The notes below the pieces were generated by a model, which saw nothing but the letters and a program-made list of their open reading frames with translations, was not told the origin of the DNA and made no database searches. Below, one piece after another: positions 17,532 to 26,082 of a DNA stretch of 64,000 bases (the stretch's first letter is position 1; every line of letters begins with the position of its first letter). The translations under genes were made by a program, and so were the position numbers. This DNA is from Bacteroidota bacterium (lineage in GTDB: Bacteria; Bacteroidota; Bacteroidia; Bacteroidales; FEN-979). The stretch covers positions 1-64,000 of the forward strand of contig JAPLDF010000076.1 in the NCBI GenBank assembly GCA_026391835.1, in the 5' to 3' direction.

Positions 17532-18419
17532 ATGGGCCACAAAAAGGATAAATCAAAGGATAAGCCAAAAAAGGAGAAGCCCAGAGAGGAATCTCTTGTT
17601 GCACCTCATGCAAACCTTACGAACCCTGAAGAGGATGGCATTGATAAACTGCCGAAGAAAACCTATGAGGATGAACTTGCCAAACTGCAGGTAAGTCTTG
17701 TCCGCCTGCAGGAGTGGATCAAATACAAAGGCCTTAGGGTGGTGATCCTGTTCGAGGGACGCGATGCCGCCGGAAAGGGCGGCTCCATCAAGAGGATCAC
17801 CGAAAGCCTCAATCCCCGCGTATGCCGCGTGGTGGCGTTGGGTGTGCCCACGGAGAAGGAGAAATCGCAATGGTATTTTCAGCGCTATGTTTCCCATCTG
17901 CCTGCAGCCGGAGAGATGGTCCTTTTCGACCGAAGCTGGTACAACAGGGCAGGGGTGGAGCGCGTGATGGGTTTTTGCACCGAAACAGAATATTGGGATT
18001 TCCTGCGGTCGTGCCCTAATTTTGAAAATATGCTGATCCGCTCCGGCATCATCCTTATCAAATACTGGTTTTCGGTAAGCGATAAGGAGCAGGAGAAACG
18101 GTTCATTCAACGGATCAACGATCCAACGCGCAGGTGGAAAATCAGCCCCATGGATGTGGAATCACGTACGAAATGGATCGATTATTCGAAAGCAAAGGAT
18201 GAGATGTTTGCCTATACCGATACGAAACAATCACCCTGGTTCGTGGTGGAGGCCGACGATAAGCGGAAAGCCCGTCTCAACTGCATCTGCCACCTGCTGA
18301 GCATGATCCCGTATGATGATGTGCCGCGCGAAACGATCATCCTGCCGCCGCTTGAACGCGACAAGGCCTATGTACGGCCACCCATGTCGGAGCAGACATT
18401 CGTGCCCCAGAGGTATTAG
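17532..18419 (+). CDS. ppk2: Polyphosphate kinase 2 family protein
   Basis: A 295-residue soluble protein with a lysine-rich N-terminus (MGHKKDKSKDKPKKEKP). The PPK2 core has Walker A in EGRDAAGKGGSIKRITE, Walker B in VLFDRSWYNRAGVERVMGF, and the lid region RFIQRINDPTRRWKISPMD. PPK2 enzymes transfer phosphate between polyphosphate and nucleotides, most often making GTP or ATP from the diphosphate. Length and motifs fit the single-domain class I type; nucleotide preference is not determinable. It converges with the prolyl oligopeptidase gene across an inverted pair of heptamer arrays. Confidence 0.93.
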   Translation: MGHKKDKSKDKPKKEKPREESLVAPHANLTNPEEDGIDKLPKKTYEDELAKLQVSLVRLQEWIKYKGLRVVILFEGRDAAGKGGSIKRITESLNPRVCRVVALGVPTEKEKSQWYFQRYVSHLPAAGEMVLFDRSWYNRAGVERVMGFCTETEYWDFLRSCPNFENMLIRSGIILIKYWFSVSDKEQEKRFIQRINDPTRRWKISPMDVESRTKWIDYSKAKDEMFAYTDTKQSPWFVVEADDKRKARLNCICHLLSMIPYDDVPRETIILPPLERDKAYVRPPMSEQTFVPQRY

Positions 18420-18421
18420 GA

Positions 18422-18514
18422 CAATGAGCAGTAAGCAATGAGCAATGAGCAATGAGCATTCACTGGAGTTTTCACAGATATTGTTCATTGTTCATTGCTC
18501 ACTGTTCATTGCTA
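18422..18514. repeat. Inverted pair of heptamer arrays (ATGAGCA / TTGCTCA)
   Basis: A left array (18422-18458) of ATGAGCA-type units and a right array (18481-18514) of its reverse complement are separated by 22 bp. They can fold into a long imperfect hairpin between the converging ppk2 and prolyl oligopeptidase genes. The right array includes the TAG stop of the oligopeptidase gene. Confidence 0.85.
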
Positions 18515-20641
18515 TTTGTTCCCGGGTTCAATACCCATGTTGTAAAACATAAACGACCATTTGTCGGTCTCACTTTCGATGACCTTTGAAAGGGAAGCGC
18601 CGGAAGCCCCGTGTCCCTGGTTGATTTCGATCCGGATCAGTACAGGATTGGTGCCTTTCTGGTTTTCCTGGAGTGTCGAAATAAACTTGAAGGAATGTGC
18701 AGGCACGACACGGTCGTCATGATCGGCTGTCATGACAAGTGTTGCGGGATATTCAACGTCTTTCCTGATGTTATGCAACGGGGAATATTTGTAAAGCACA
18801 GGAAAATACTTTGCGCTGTCGCTGGAACCATATTCAACCGACCAGCCCCATCCCACGGTAAATTTCTGGAAACGAAGCATATCCATAACGCCTACTTCAG
18901 GAATGGCAACCTTGAAAAGGTCGGGACGTTGCGTCATGACAGCGCCGACAAGCAGGCCGCCATTTGAGCCTCCGTTGATGGCCAGCTTATCTCTTGTGGT
19001 GTATTTCTGATCGATCAGGTATTCAGCCGCTGCAATAAAATCATCAAAACCATTCTGTTTGTTCAGGAGATTCCCTCCTTTGTGCCATTTCTCACCGTAT
19101 TCGCCGCCACCACGGATATTGGGCATGGCAAATATGCCGTCATTCTCATACAGGATGATCTTTGAATTCGAAAAATAGGGGGTTGAACTTACACCAAACC
19201 CGCCATAAGCATAAAGCAGCGTGGGATGTGAACCATCGGCCTTAATCCCTTTTTTATGAACCAGGAACATGGGGATTTTCGTCCCGTCCTTGCTGGTGTA
19301 AAATACCTGTTCTGTTTCGAAATCATCAACATTTGCCTTGGGAGTGGATTTCCTGAATACTACCGATTTGCCGGTTGCGATATCGTACCTGTAAATGCCT
19401 GGCGGGTAGGTAAACGAGGAGAAATCATAAAACGCATAGGTATCACTGTTGTACCCGCCGATCCCGGAAGCTGATCCAATCGCCGGCAGGGGTACTTCAT
19501 GTTCAAAAGTGCCATCAGTTTTGTACTGGTATGTTTTGGTACTGGCATCTTTCAGATAACTCACAAACAACTTTCCTCCCAGCGTTGAGGCGGATTCCAG
19601 TTTCTCGGGTTTTTCAGGGATGATCTCCTTCCACAACTTTTTGTCCGGGTTGTTGGGATCCACCTCGATCACCCGGTAGTTTCCCGCTCCATCATTGGTG
19701 TAGGCGAGCAATTTATCACCTACATTGTTGATAATATCGTAATTGTATTCGAACCCCTTGAAAAGCAGTTTAAAATCCTTCTGTCCGTTGGTGAGGTTCC
19801 GGTATATGATCTCAGCTCCGTCGGTACCTGGTGATTTGATGACAAACAGGTACTTCTCATCTTCGGTAACCTCCGGGTTATAATACATCTGGGGATGGGC
19901 CTTGTCTTCGAAAACAAGCTTGTCCTGTTCCTGTTTATCGCCCACCTTGTGGTAGTATATTTTCTGGAATTCGCTTTTTGCTGAAAGTTCGGTTCCCGGG
20001 GCCGGTTTATTATACCGGCTGTAATAAAAACCAGGTCCCTGCCACGCAGCACCGCCGAATTTTATCCAGTCAAGCTGGTCATCCATTTTCTTCTGGGTTG
20101 CGATCTCCATGATATACATGGTTTGCCAGTCGCTTCCTCCCTTGTTTACATGGTAGGTCAGGTACTTTTTATCATTTGAAACCTGGTCAAGGGCAACTGA
20201 AACTGACCCGTCATCCGACAATTTATTGGGATCGATCAAAACTTTGGCCTCACCCTCCGGCCCTTTCTGGATGTAGTAAACAGACTGGTTCTGCAATCCC
20301 TCCTGTTTCGTGAAAATGATATAATCGCCAACTTTGAATGCACCGAAGAACTTGTCATAGTTTAACAGTTCCTTGTAACGGTTTTTGATCGTTTCCCTGA
20401 ATGGGATTTTCGACAGGTAATTCTCGGTAAAGCCCTGTTCTGTTTTTACCCACTCTTTGGTTTCCGCAGATGTGTCATTTTCCAGCCAGCGATATGGATC
20501 TGCCACGACAGTGCCAAAATAGGTGTCGGATTGCGTACCCTTTTTTGTTGTTGGATAGCTCAGCCTTGTGTCTGGTGATTTGCATTGTGAAAACACCAGC
20601 AGCGTGGCTATGAAGATTGGAATCAGGTGTTTGTTGCGCAT
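18512..20641 (-). CDS. Prolyl oligopeptidase (S9A) family serine peptidase
   Basis: A 709-residue predicted lipoprotein (hydrophobic N-terminus then FSQC). The N-terminal seven-bladed propeller domain (about 80-430) starts from DPYRWLENDTSAETKEWVKT, a strong prolyl oligopeptidase signature. The alpha/beta hydrolase domain has the catalytic serine in AINGGSNGGLLVG, the aspartate in TADHDDRVVPAHS and the histidine in NQGHGASGAS. It should cleave short proline-containing peptides in the periplasm. It is 33 bp downstream of the mutarotase gene on the same strand, so they may be co-transcribed. Confidence 0.94.
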   Translation of the reverse strand: MRNKHLIPIFIATLLVFSQCKSPDTRLSYPTTKKGTQSDTYFGTVVADPYRWLENDTSAETKEWVKTEQGFTENYLSKIPFRETIKNRYKELLNYDKFFGAFKVGDYIIFTKQEGLQNQSVYYIQKGPEGEAKVLIDPNKLSDDGSVSVALDQVSNDKKYLTYHVNKGGSDWQTMYIMEIATQKKMDDQLDWIKFGGAAWQGPGFYYSRYNKPAPGTELSAKSEFQKIYYHKVGDKQEQDKLVFEDKAHPQMYYNPEVTEDEKYLFVIKSPGTDGAEIIYRNLTNGQKDFKLLFKGFEYNYDIINNVGDKLLAYTNDGAGNYRVIEVDPNNPDKKLWKEIIPEKPEKLESASTLGGKLFVSYLKDASTKTYQYKTDGTFEHEVPLPAIGSASGIGGYNSDTYAFYDFSSFTYPPGIYRYDIATGKSVVFRKSTPKANVDDFETEQVFYTSKDGTKIPMFLVHKKGIKADGSHPTLLYAYGGFGVSSTPYFSNSKIILYENDGIFAMPNIRGGGEYGEKWHKGGNLLNKQNGFDDFIAAAEYLIDQKYTTRDKLAINGGSNGGLLVGAVMTQRPDLFKVAIPEVGVMDMLRFQKFTVGWGWSVEYGSSDSAKYFPVLYKYSPLHNIRKDVEYPATLVMTADHDDRVVPAHSFKFISTLQENQKGTNPVLIRIEINQGHGASGASLSKVIESETDKWSFMFYNMGIEPGNK

Positions 20642-20674
20642 AATATGAAATGGTTAAGTGGTTATTAATATGAA

Positions 20675-21859
20675 TTATTTGATCACCGAAAAACGGTATA
20701 CTGTTGTTTCTGAAAATTTCACTCCTGGTTTCAAAACTGTATTTGGAAATGCCGGTTGGTTCGGGGAATCAGGAAAGTGCTGTGTCTCAAGGCAGAGGCC
20801 GTAATGCTTCCGGTATATTTTTCCCCCTTTTCCCCTGATGGTTCCATCCAGGAAATTCCCTGAATAGAACTGGATGCCGGGTTGTGTGGTCAGAATTTCC
20901 ACCTGGCGCCCGGTTCGCGGATCGTACAGCTGGGCGGCCATGGTTAGTTCGCCGGCTTTTTTCTTCAACACATAGTTGTGGTCATAACCGCCTTTCACCT
21001 TTGAAATGCGCTCTCCAACCGCAACGGTATTGTTAAAATCCATGGCAGTTCCCCGAACGGCAGGCAACGCACCTGTCGGGATCAGTTCACTGTTGACCTC
21101 GGTGTACTGGTCGGCGTAAAGTGTGAGAATATGTCCGAGGATGCTGGTGTCGGCCTCACTAAGGTTGAAATAGGTGTGGTTGCAGAGGTTTACCGGGCTG
21201 GGTTTATCTGTTTCAGCCTCAATCAGTATGGTCAGTTCATTGTGGTCATCCAGGGAGTAATGTACAACAATTTTAAGGTTCCCGGGATAACCCTCTTCAC
21301 CGTCCTTACTCAGGTAGGTCAGCTCCAGCATGGCTTTGGTGGAGTCTTTTATCTCCCTGGAATCCCAAACAACCTTGTCAAACCCTTTCAATCCCCCGTG
21401 CAGGCTGTTGTTCCCGTTGTTAACGGCCAGTTTGTAAATCTTCCCGTTCAACGTGAATTTTCCTTTTGCGATCCGGTTTGCGTAACGGCCGACGATCGCC
21501 CCAAAATATGGACTGTTGGCAACATATTGGCTCAGCGTGTCATAACCCAGGACAATGTCGCCCGTGTGGTCGTTTTTATCAGGCGTCTCGATGGAGGTTA
21601 TAATTCCTCCGTAGTTGCTGATCTTGACTTTTATCCCGTTGTTGTTGGTAAGGGTATAAAGGAAAACTTCCTTCTGATCTGCACTCCCAAACTTCTCTTT
21701 CATGATTTGCATTGTTGTGTGTGTGGCTTTGGCTGAACCAATCTCAACCTTCAGGGTGGAATCGAGGTCGGCAACATCCCCGGATGAGTTATTTTCATTG
21801 CACGAAACACATGCAAGGATCAGCAATACCGGGAACATTAACCCGAAGATGGTTTTCAT
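20675..21859 (-). CDS. galM: Aldose 1-epimerase (galactose mutarotase), lipoprotein
   Basis: The true start is MKTIFGLMFPVLLILACVSC, a lipoprotein signal. The 112-residue extension in the ORF track is antisense to the divergent SDR gene and is rejected. The 394-residue product has the GalM core with GRYANRIAKGKFTLNG, the catalytic histidine in NLCNHTYFNLS and the catalytic glutamate in LCLETQHFPDSPNQPAFP. It interconverts alpha and beta anomers of aldoses and can feed the cytoplasmic galK, although here it appears to be exported to the periplasm. A well-spaced Bacteroidota promoter lies at 21880-21910. Confidence 0.94.
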   Translation of the reverse strand: MKTIFGLMFPVLLILACVSCNENNSSGDVADLDSTLKVEIGSAKATHTTMQIMKEKFGSADQKEVFLYTLTNNNGIKVKISNYGGIITSIETPDKNDHTGDIVLGYDTLSQYVANSPYFGAIVGRYANRIAKGKFTLNGKIYKLAVNNGNNSLHGGLKGFDKVVWDSREIKDSTKAMLELTYLSKDGEEGYPGNLKIVVHYSLDDHNELTILIEAETDKPSPVNLCNHTYFNLSEADTSILGHILTLYADQYTEVNSELIPTGALPAVRGTAMDFNNTVAVGERISKVKGGYDHNYVLKKKAGELTMAAQLYDPRTGRQVEILTTQPGIQFYSGNFLDGTIRGKGGKIYRKHYGLCLETQHFPDSPNQPAFPNTVLKPGVKFSETTVYRFSVIK

Positions 21860-21879
21860 GGATGGATATTTTATAATGA

Positions 21880-21910
21880 CAAACCTATGAAAATAATGGC
21901 ATACAAACAA
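21880..21910 (-). promoter_or_regulatory. Promoter of the mutarotase gene
   Basis: On the minus strand TTG (21908-21910), a 20 bp spacer and TAGGTTTG (21880-21887) match the Bacteroidota -33/-7 arrangement. The start codon is 20 bp downstream. Confidence 0.6.
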
Positions 21911-21936
21911 CATTCTTTCTACTTTTGGCCTTTTTA

Positions 21937-21977
21937 AAATCGTAAATCGTAATTCGTAAATCGTAAATCGTAAATCC
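21937..21977. repeat. Heptamer tandem repeat (AAATCGT family)
   Basis: Five to six 7 bp units (AATCGTA with one ATTCGTA) directly upstream of the SDR gene start. It belongs to the same family as the arrays at 10493 (inverted) and 17487. Confidence 0.85.
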
Positions 21978-21983
21978 TTTAAC

Positions 21984-22844
21984 TTGTCCCTATCCCACAA
22001 AATCATCCTCATCACCGGCGCCTCTTCCGGAATCGGCGCAGCCACGGCGCTTGCACTTGATGCCGCAGGGGCCACGGTTGCCATTGCCGCGCGCCGGAAA
22101 GAGAAACTTGACGACCTGGCTGCCCGCATGAACAATCCATTGGTCATTGCAGTTGATCTGTGCGATGAACCGTCGGCCCGTGAAATGGTTCGCAAGGTGA
22201 TAAACCGTTATGGCAGGATCGATGTACTAATAAACAATGCGGCCAGCATCATAGTTGCCAAAAGCGATGCGGTAAAACCGGCGGATCTGCTCAGTGCATT
22301 CACCACGAACCTGGTGGTTCCTGTAGTTTCAACGCAGGAGGCTGTTTGTTTTATGCGCATGCAGGGTGGGGGACATATCGTAAATATCGGTTCCCCCGGG
22401 TTTATGATGGGTATCCCGTTTTACGCACCCTATGTGTGTTCAAAAGCTGCATTTTCGGCATGGACCCGGACCATCCAGGCAGAATGGGCCGGCACGGAGA
22501 TATTCGTCAGTGAATATTTCCCTGGCTATATCAAAACCGATTCACTGCCCGATTCCAGGCTTGGTTCAATAGACCAGGATTTCCTGATGGCGGAGCGGCA
22601 AAATTTTATTGCGGCACTGTTTACGAAGCCAAAAACTCCGGAAGATGTTGCCCTGGATATTGTAAAACTCGTCAATCGTCCCAGGACACTCGTTTATTCA
22701 GATATCAGTGTGAAAATCGGCGCATTTATCTCCAATATTCCGGGGTTCCGTCTGAATATCGCCCGCCAGCTGGCTAAAAATGCCAGGAACAAAAAGAATC
22801 TTTCAGTTTTTACCGACTTAACACGTGGCGAAATAACGAAATAG
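21984..22844 (+). CDS. SDR-family oxidoreductase
   Basis: A 286-residue short-chain dehydrogenase. The cofactor motif ITGASSGIGAATALAL lies right at the N-terminus, followed by LINNAASIIVAKSD, the serine in VNIGSPGF and the catalytic YVCSK. The reading frame offers only a TTG start (at 21984) before the glycine motif, so TTG is the likely initiator. The C-terminal tail (ISNIPGFRLNIARQLAKNARNKK) is longer than in minimal SDRs. The EXPERA protein gene follows 72 bp downstream on the same strand and could be in the same transcript. Substrate unknown. Confidence 0.88.
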   Translation: MSLSHKIILITGASSGIGAATALALDAAGATVAIAARRKEKLDDLAARMNNPLVIAVDLCDEPSAREMVRKVINRYGRIDVLINNAASIIVAKSDAVKPADLLSAFTTNLVVPVVSTQEAVCFMRMQGGGHIVNIGSPGFMMGIPFYAPYVCSKAAFSAWTRTIQAEWAGTEIFVSEYFPGYIKTDSLPDSRLGSIDQDFLMAERQNFIAALFTKPKTPEDVALDIVKLVNRPRTLVYSDISVKIGAFISNIPGFRLNIARQLAKNARNKKNLSVFTDLTRGEITK

Positions 22845-22916
22845 TTAACTGGCGACATTGTCGGTTGCCTGAAATACCCGAAATAATTACATTTATAAAT
22901 TTTCAAATACTAAATC

Positions 22917-23426
22917 ATGAGACAAAACATCCCGCTCAAAGAACGTAAAACAGACTACATATATCTTGCTTTTTTCTTCCTGAATTTATTTTACATAACA
23001 TACATAGTTGACCTTGAGCAGCTTGTAATAAAAAACCCCGATGATTTTCAGTACCCGTTGTGGCCGTTCCCGTTTCTCGTCGACATGGTACACTGGTGGG
23101 GTAAAAGTTTCGACCCGCTGCAATGGGCGAGGCCAACCTGGTGGAAAGCAACCATCTGGCTTGATGCCGTATTTTTCGGCCCTTATTATGTTTTTGCCAT
23201 TTATGCGTTTATAAAGGGGAAAGACTGGATCAGGATACCCACCATCATCTACTCTTCAATACTCTTTACAAACGTATTCATTATCATGAGTGAAGAGTAC
23301 TGGGGGCCGCATGCCACCTTCGCACCGGTCGTCGTTACCCTCGCCAACGCCCCCTGGTTTTTATTCCCTATATTCCTTGTCTGGAAAATGTGGAAGCACG
23401 AGCACCCCTTCACCCGCCTGAAATAG
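22917..23426 (+). CDS. EXPERA-domain membrane protein (TMEM97/sigma-2-receptor-like)
   Basis: A 169-residue protein with four predicted transmembrane helices (YIYLAFFFLNLFYITYIVDL, WLDAVFFGPYYVFAIYAFI, TIIYSSILFTNVFIIMS, ANAPWFLFPIFLVWKMW). The order and residues resemble the EXPERA fold of emopamil-binding protein, TM6SF and TMEM97. The match covers an acidic residue after helix 1, a W...K.....D..FFGPYYVFAIYAFIKG stretch, and W-I-R-x-P-x-I-I-Y-S before helix 3. Eukaryotic relatives bind sterols or act as sterol isomerases; a bacterial role is not established. It follows an SDR gene, which may hint at lipid or isoprenoid chemistry, but that is inference. Confidence 0.7.
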   Translation: MRQNIPLKERKTDYIYLAFFFLNLFYITYIVDLEQLVIKNPDDFQYPLWPFPFLVDMVHWWGKSFDPLQWARPTWWKATIWLDAVFFGPYYVFAIYAFIKGKDWIRIPTIIYSSILFTNVFIIMSEEYWGPHATFAPVVVTLANAPWFLFPIFLVWKMWKHEHPFTRLK

Positions 23427-23471
23427 AAAACTGTATTATCCTTTTTCATACTCAGAAGGGAAGACGATTCT

Positions 23472-23541
23472 CCCTTCTCCTCCAGGAGAAGGGTCAGGGG
23501 ATGAGGTGCATTAAGCCTTTACAGGGGATGAGGTGCATTAA
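23472..23541. repeat. GC-rich hairpin repeat, copy B, with duplicated tail
   Basis: The palindrome (arms CCCTTCTCCT and AGGAGAAGGG) is followed by TCAGGGGATGAGGT. A 20 bp tail starting CAGGGGATGAGGTGC occurs at 23495 and again at 23522. The element ends about 10 bp from the stop codon of the M23 peptidase gene. Confidence 0.9.
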
Positions 23542-23550
23542 TTCCTGAGC

Positions 23551-24786
23551 CTACTTCTCCAAATCCAGGTTCATCCTGGCAACCAGTTTCCTGAACCTCT
23601 CCATATCCGTCGCATCAACAGGTTTTGCCGGGGGCGATTCGAGTTTCAGGGGATCAACAGGCGAGCCATTGTGATACACGCGGAAATCAAGGTGAGGCCC
23701 GGTAGCCAGCCCGCTGCTGCCCACATAACCAATCACTTCGCCCTGCGAAACATTGCTGCCTGCCTTCAGCCCTTTTGCATAGCCCGAAAGATGCGCGTAG
23801 GTGGTCGTATAGACCGAGTTGTGGCGGATGCTGATAAAACGGCCATATCCCCCGTGAAACCCGAGTTCATTCACGTGACCGCTGCCAAGCGCCACAACAG
23901 GAGTGCCTTTTGGCGCCGAATAATCCACCCCGAAATGAGGCCTGACAATACGCAGGATGGGATGCATCCTAGCACGTGAAAATCGCGAACTGATGCGCGA
24001 AAATTTAAGCGGGGCCTTCAGAAAGGAGCGCTGCAGGCTTTGCCCGTTTTCATCAAAATATTCGCCTTTCCCTTGTTGTTCAAAATGATATGCATAAAAA
24101 TCCTTGCCGTTGCTGTGGAATTGTGAAGCCAGGATGCGATCGATGCCGACCATCTTATTATCCACAAAGACTTCTTCGTAGATCACCTTGAAATGATCCC
24201 CCTTCTGCAGGCCGTAAAAATCGACCGTCCAGGCATAAACATCCGACAGCGCAAGTCCGAGGTTGACATCGAGTTTGTTCTCCACAAAACAATTCCAGAG
24301 GGAACTGGTAATGATGCCGGTGGATGTCTTAACCAGCCGGGTAACTTTTTTCTTTTCCCGGTACACCTTCAGGGAATCCCTGAAGTCGTAAACAACGAAG
24401 TCGATCGGGTTTATCTCATAAATGAAATACAAGGTTGTCCTGGATGAATCCTTTGAAAAGATCCTGGCAAACCTGTTGCCGGCTTTGATCTTCCTGACAT
24501 CAAAAACATCACCCGCATCCCTGGCAATCCGATCGATCATGCCATCTGATATATAAGGAGAGAGTAATGCAGAGAGGTTCTGGTTATTCGCTACAAACCC
24601 ATGGACGATATCCAGGCTGTCGAGCCTGATGCCGTAAGCCACGGGAGGTGGGGCATGGGGGGCAGGGGCAACAGGTTTAACGATTACTTCACGCTGGTAA
24701 TAGAGCAGCACGCCAATAATTACAACAATGATGAGAACAACAAAGAGGGCAATGCCTGAGTATGTTCTTAATGAAATTTTCTGCAT
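23551..24786 (-). CDS. M23-family peptidoglycan DD-metallopeptidase
   Basis: A 411-residue protein with an N-terminal membrane anchor (GIALFVVLIIVVIIGVLLYY), a proline-rich linker, a LysM/OapA-like middle region and a C-terminal LytM domain (about 270-385). Zinc motifs are visible in RPHFGVDYSAPKGTPV and TYAHLSGYAKGL. The third site reads GPHLDFRVYHNG, so the usual H-x-H is H-x-D here. It likely cuts stem-peptide crosslinks in the periplasm during growth or division. A GC-rich hairpin repeat lies directly after its stop. Confidence 0.9.
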   Translation of the reverse strand: MQKISLRTYSGIALFVVLIIVVIIGVLLYYQREVIVKPVAPAPHAPPPVAYGIRLDSLDIVHGFVANNQNLSALLSPYISDGMIDRIARDAGDVFDVRKIKAGNRFARIFSKDSSRTTLYFIYEINPIDFVVYDFRDSLKVYREKKKVTRLVKTSTGIITSSLWNCFVENKLDVNLGLALSDVYAWTVDFYGLQKGDHFKVIYEEVFVDNKMVGIDRILASQFHSNGKDFYAYHFEQQGKGEYFDENGQSLQRSFLKAPLKFSRISSRFSRARMHPILRIVRPHFGVDYSAPKGTPVVALGSGHVNELGFHGGYGRFISIRHNSVYTTTYAHLSGYAKGLKAGSNVSQGEVIGYVGSSGLATGPHLDFRVYHNGSPVDPLKLESPPAKPVDATDMERFRKLVARMNLDLEK

Positions 24787-24827
24787 GGTCCTGGTTTGTT
24801 TGTGGCTATATACCGGCCACTGAATGA

Positions 24828-25985
24828 TTAATCAAACGTCAGCCTTATCTGTACGATCTCGGGCCTGTTTCCGAGTCTCACCGGGGGCCCCCAGGTTCCA
24901 AAGCCGGTTGAAACATAAAAATTTGTGTTTCCGGTCAGTTTGTAACCGTGGCTGATTTCATACATGGCTGTTGTTATATAGTTGAATGGCCATAACTGCC
25001 CGTGATGGGTGTGGCCCGAAAGCTGAAGGTCAACTCCCTGCTTCACGGCCTGTTCAAGATGAAATGGCTGATGGTCCATCAGGATCACCGGGTACGACAA
25101 GTCAACCTGGTGCATGAGTTCAGCCAGTTCTTTGCGTGGTTTTCCGGTAAACCGGGATTTGTCGCGGTCGTCTCTCCCCACAAGGTAAAATCGCTGGTCA
25201 ATGAGGATTGCCGTATCCCTCAATACATTCACACCGTGCTCCCTGAGGTATTTCACGGCCGCCTCAGCCCCGCCGATATATTCGTGATTCCCGGTGATGG
25301 CGTAAACGCCCAGTTTTGCTTTGATCATGCCAAGGTTTGCCCCGAGGTCATTCTTGATCACCGGGGCAAGGTCTTCATCAACCACGTCACCTGCAAAAAG
25401 AACAATGTCAGGATGCAGCCCGTTGATGGTGGCAACAAGCCTGTTCGCCTTTCGCTTGGCGATGATTGTACCCAGGTGTATGTCAGAAGCCATCACGATG
25501 TTCAGCGTTTTTTCTCCCGCTGCTTTCTTTTTAACATGCAGGTCAAGTTTTGTGATCCGCGGGATCCGTGCATTGATGAAACCGCCTGCAACAACGAGTG
25601 CAACCAGCAGAAGCGAACCAAACAAAACAACCAGTTTGGTCTTCTGGTAATCAACATAAAAAAGTTGCGGAAAAATATGGAAAAAATGGTTGATCACCCT
25701 TGCAAAATCAACGAACACGGCTATGAGGATAAAATAGAGCATAAAGGCCAGCCAGAAGGAACCGATCCAGGTGATGATCCCGGTGAAGCCGCACGGGTAG
25801 GTCCGTTCCAATATCCTTGCCAGGACAAATGTTGACGCAATGATCCAGAAGCTGGCAATATACCATGGCCTCCAGCACGAACCTGCCGGAATGGCCTGCA
25901 ACCCGCGGATAAAAATATAACTGTTAACGAGTCCGTAAATGACCAGGACAATGGAGAAAAAAATTAAAAAGGCGCTTGCTTTCAA
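24828..25985 (-). CDS. Membrane-anchored metallophosphoesterase (YkuE-like)
   Basis: A 385-residue protein. The first 150 or so residues form four to five transmembrane helices. The cytosolic or periplasmic calcineurin-like domain has the metal motifs in MASDIHLGT, FAGDVVDE, TGNHEYIGG and LSGHTHHGQLWPFN. Related proteins such as YkuE act on lipid-linked or small phosphoester substrates; the target here is not known. It lies 41 bp upstream of the M23 peptidase gene on the same strand, so the pair may be an envelope-related operon. Confidence 0.92.
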   Translation of the reverse strand: MKASAFLIFFSIVLVIYGLVNSYIFIRGLQAIPAGSCWRPWYIASFWIIASTFVLARILERTYPCGFTGIITWIGSFWLAFMLYFILIAVFVDFARVINHFFHIFPQLFYVDYQKTKLVVLFGSLLLVALVVAGGFINARIPRITKLDLHVKKKAAGEKTLNIVMASDIHLGTIIAKRKANRLVATINGLHPDIVLFAGDVVDEDLAPVIKNDLGANLGMIKAKLGVYAITGNHEYIGGAEAAVKYLREHGVNVLRDTAILIDQRFYLVGRDDRDKSRFTGKPRKELAELMHQVDLSYPVILMDHQPFHLEQAVKQGVDLQLSGHTHHGQLWPFNYITTAMYEISHGYKLTGNTNFYVSTGFGTWGPPVRLGNRPEIVQIRLTFD

Positions 25986-26082
25986 GGTTTTTTGAACTTT
26001 TAATGATATTCAGGCGCCAAAGTTACCGTTAATAAAAATATACTTCTAAATTTGTTTGTTGTTTAACCTGACCCTATAAAAA

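Noticed and set aside
21860-22195. 112-residue N-terminal extension of the mutarotase ORF
   Set aside because: It lies antisense to the SDR gene, and a lipoprotein signal begins exactly at the internal ATG with a good promoter upstream of it.
25002-25835. 277-residue plus-strand ORF opposite the metallophosphoesterase gene
   Set aside because: It is antisense to clear metal-binding motifs of the real gene and has no recognisable domain.
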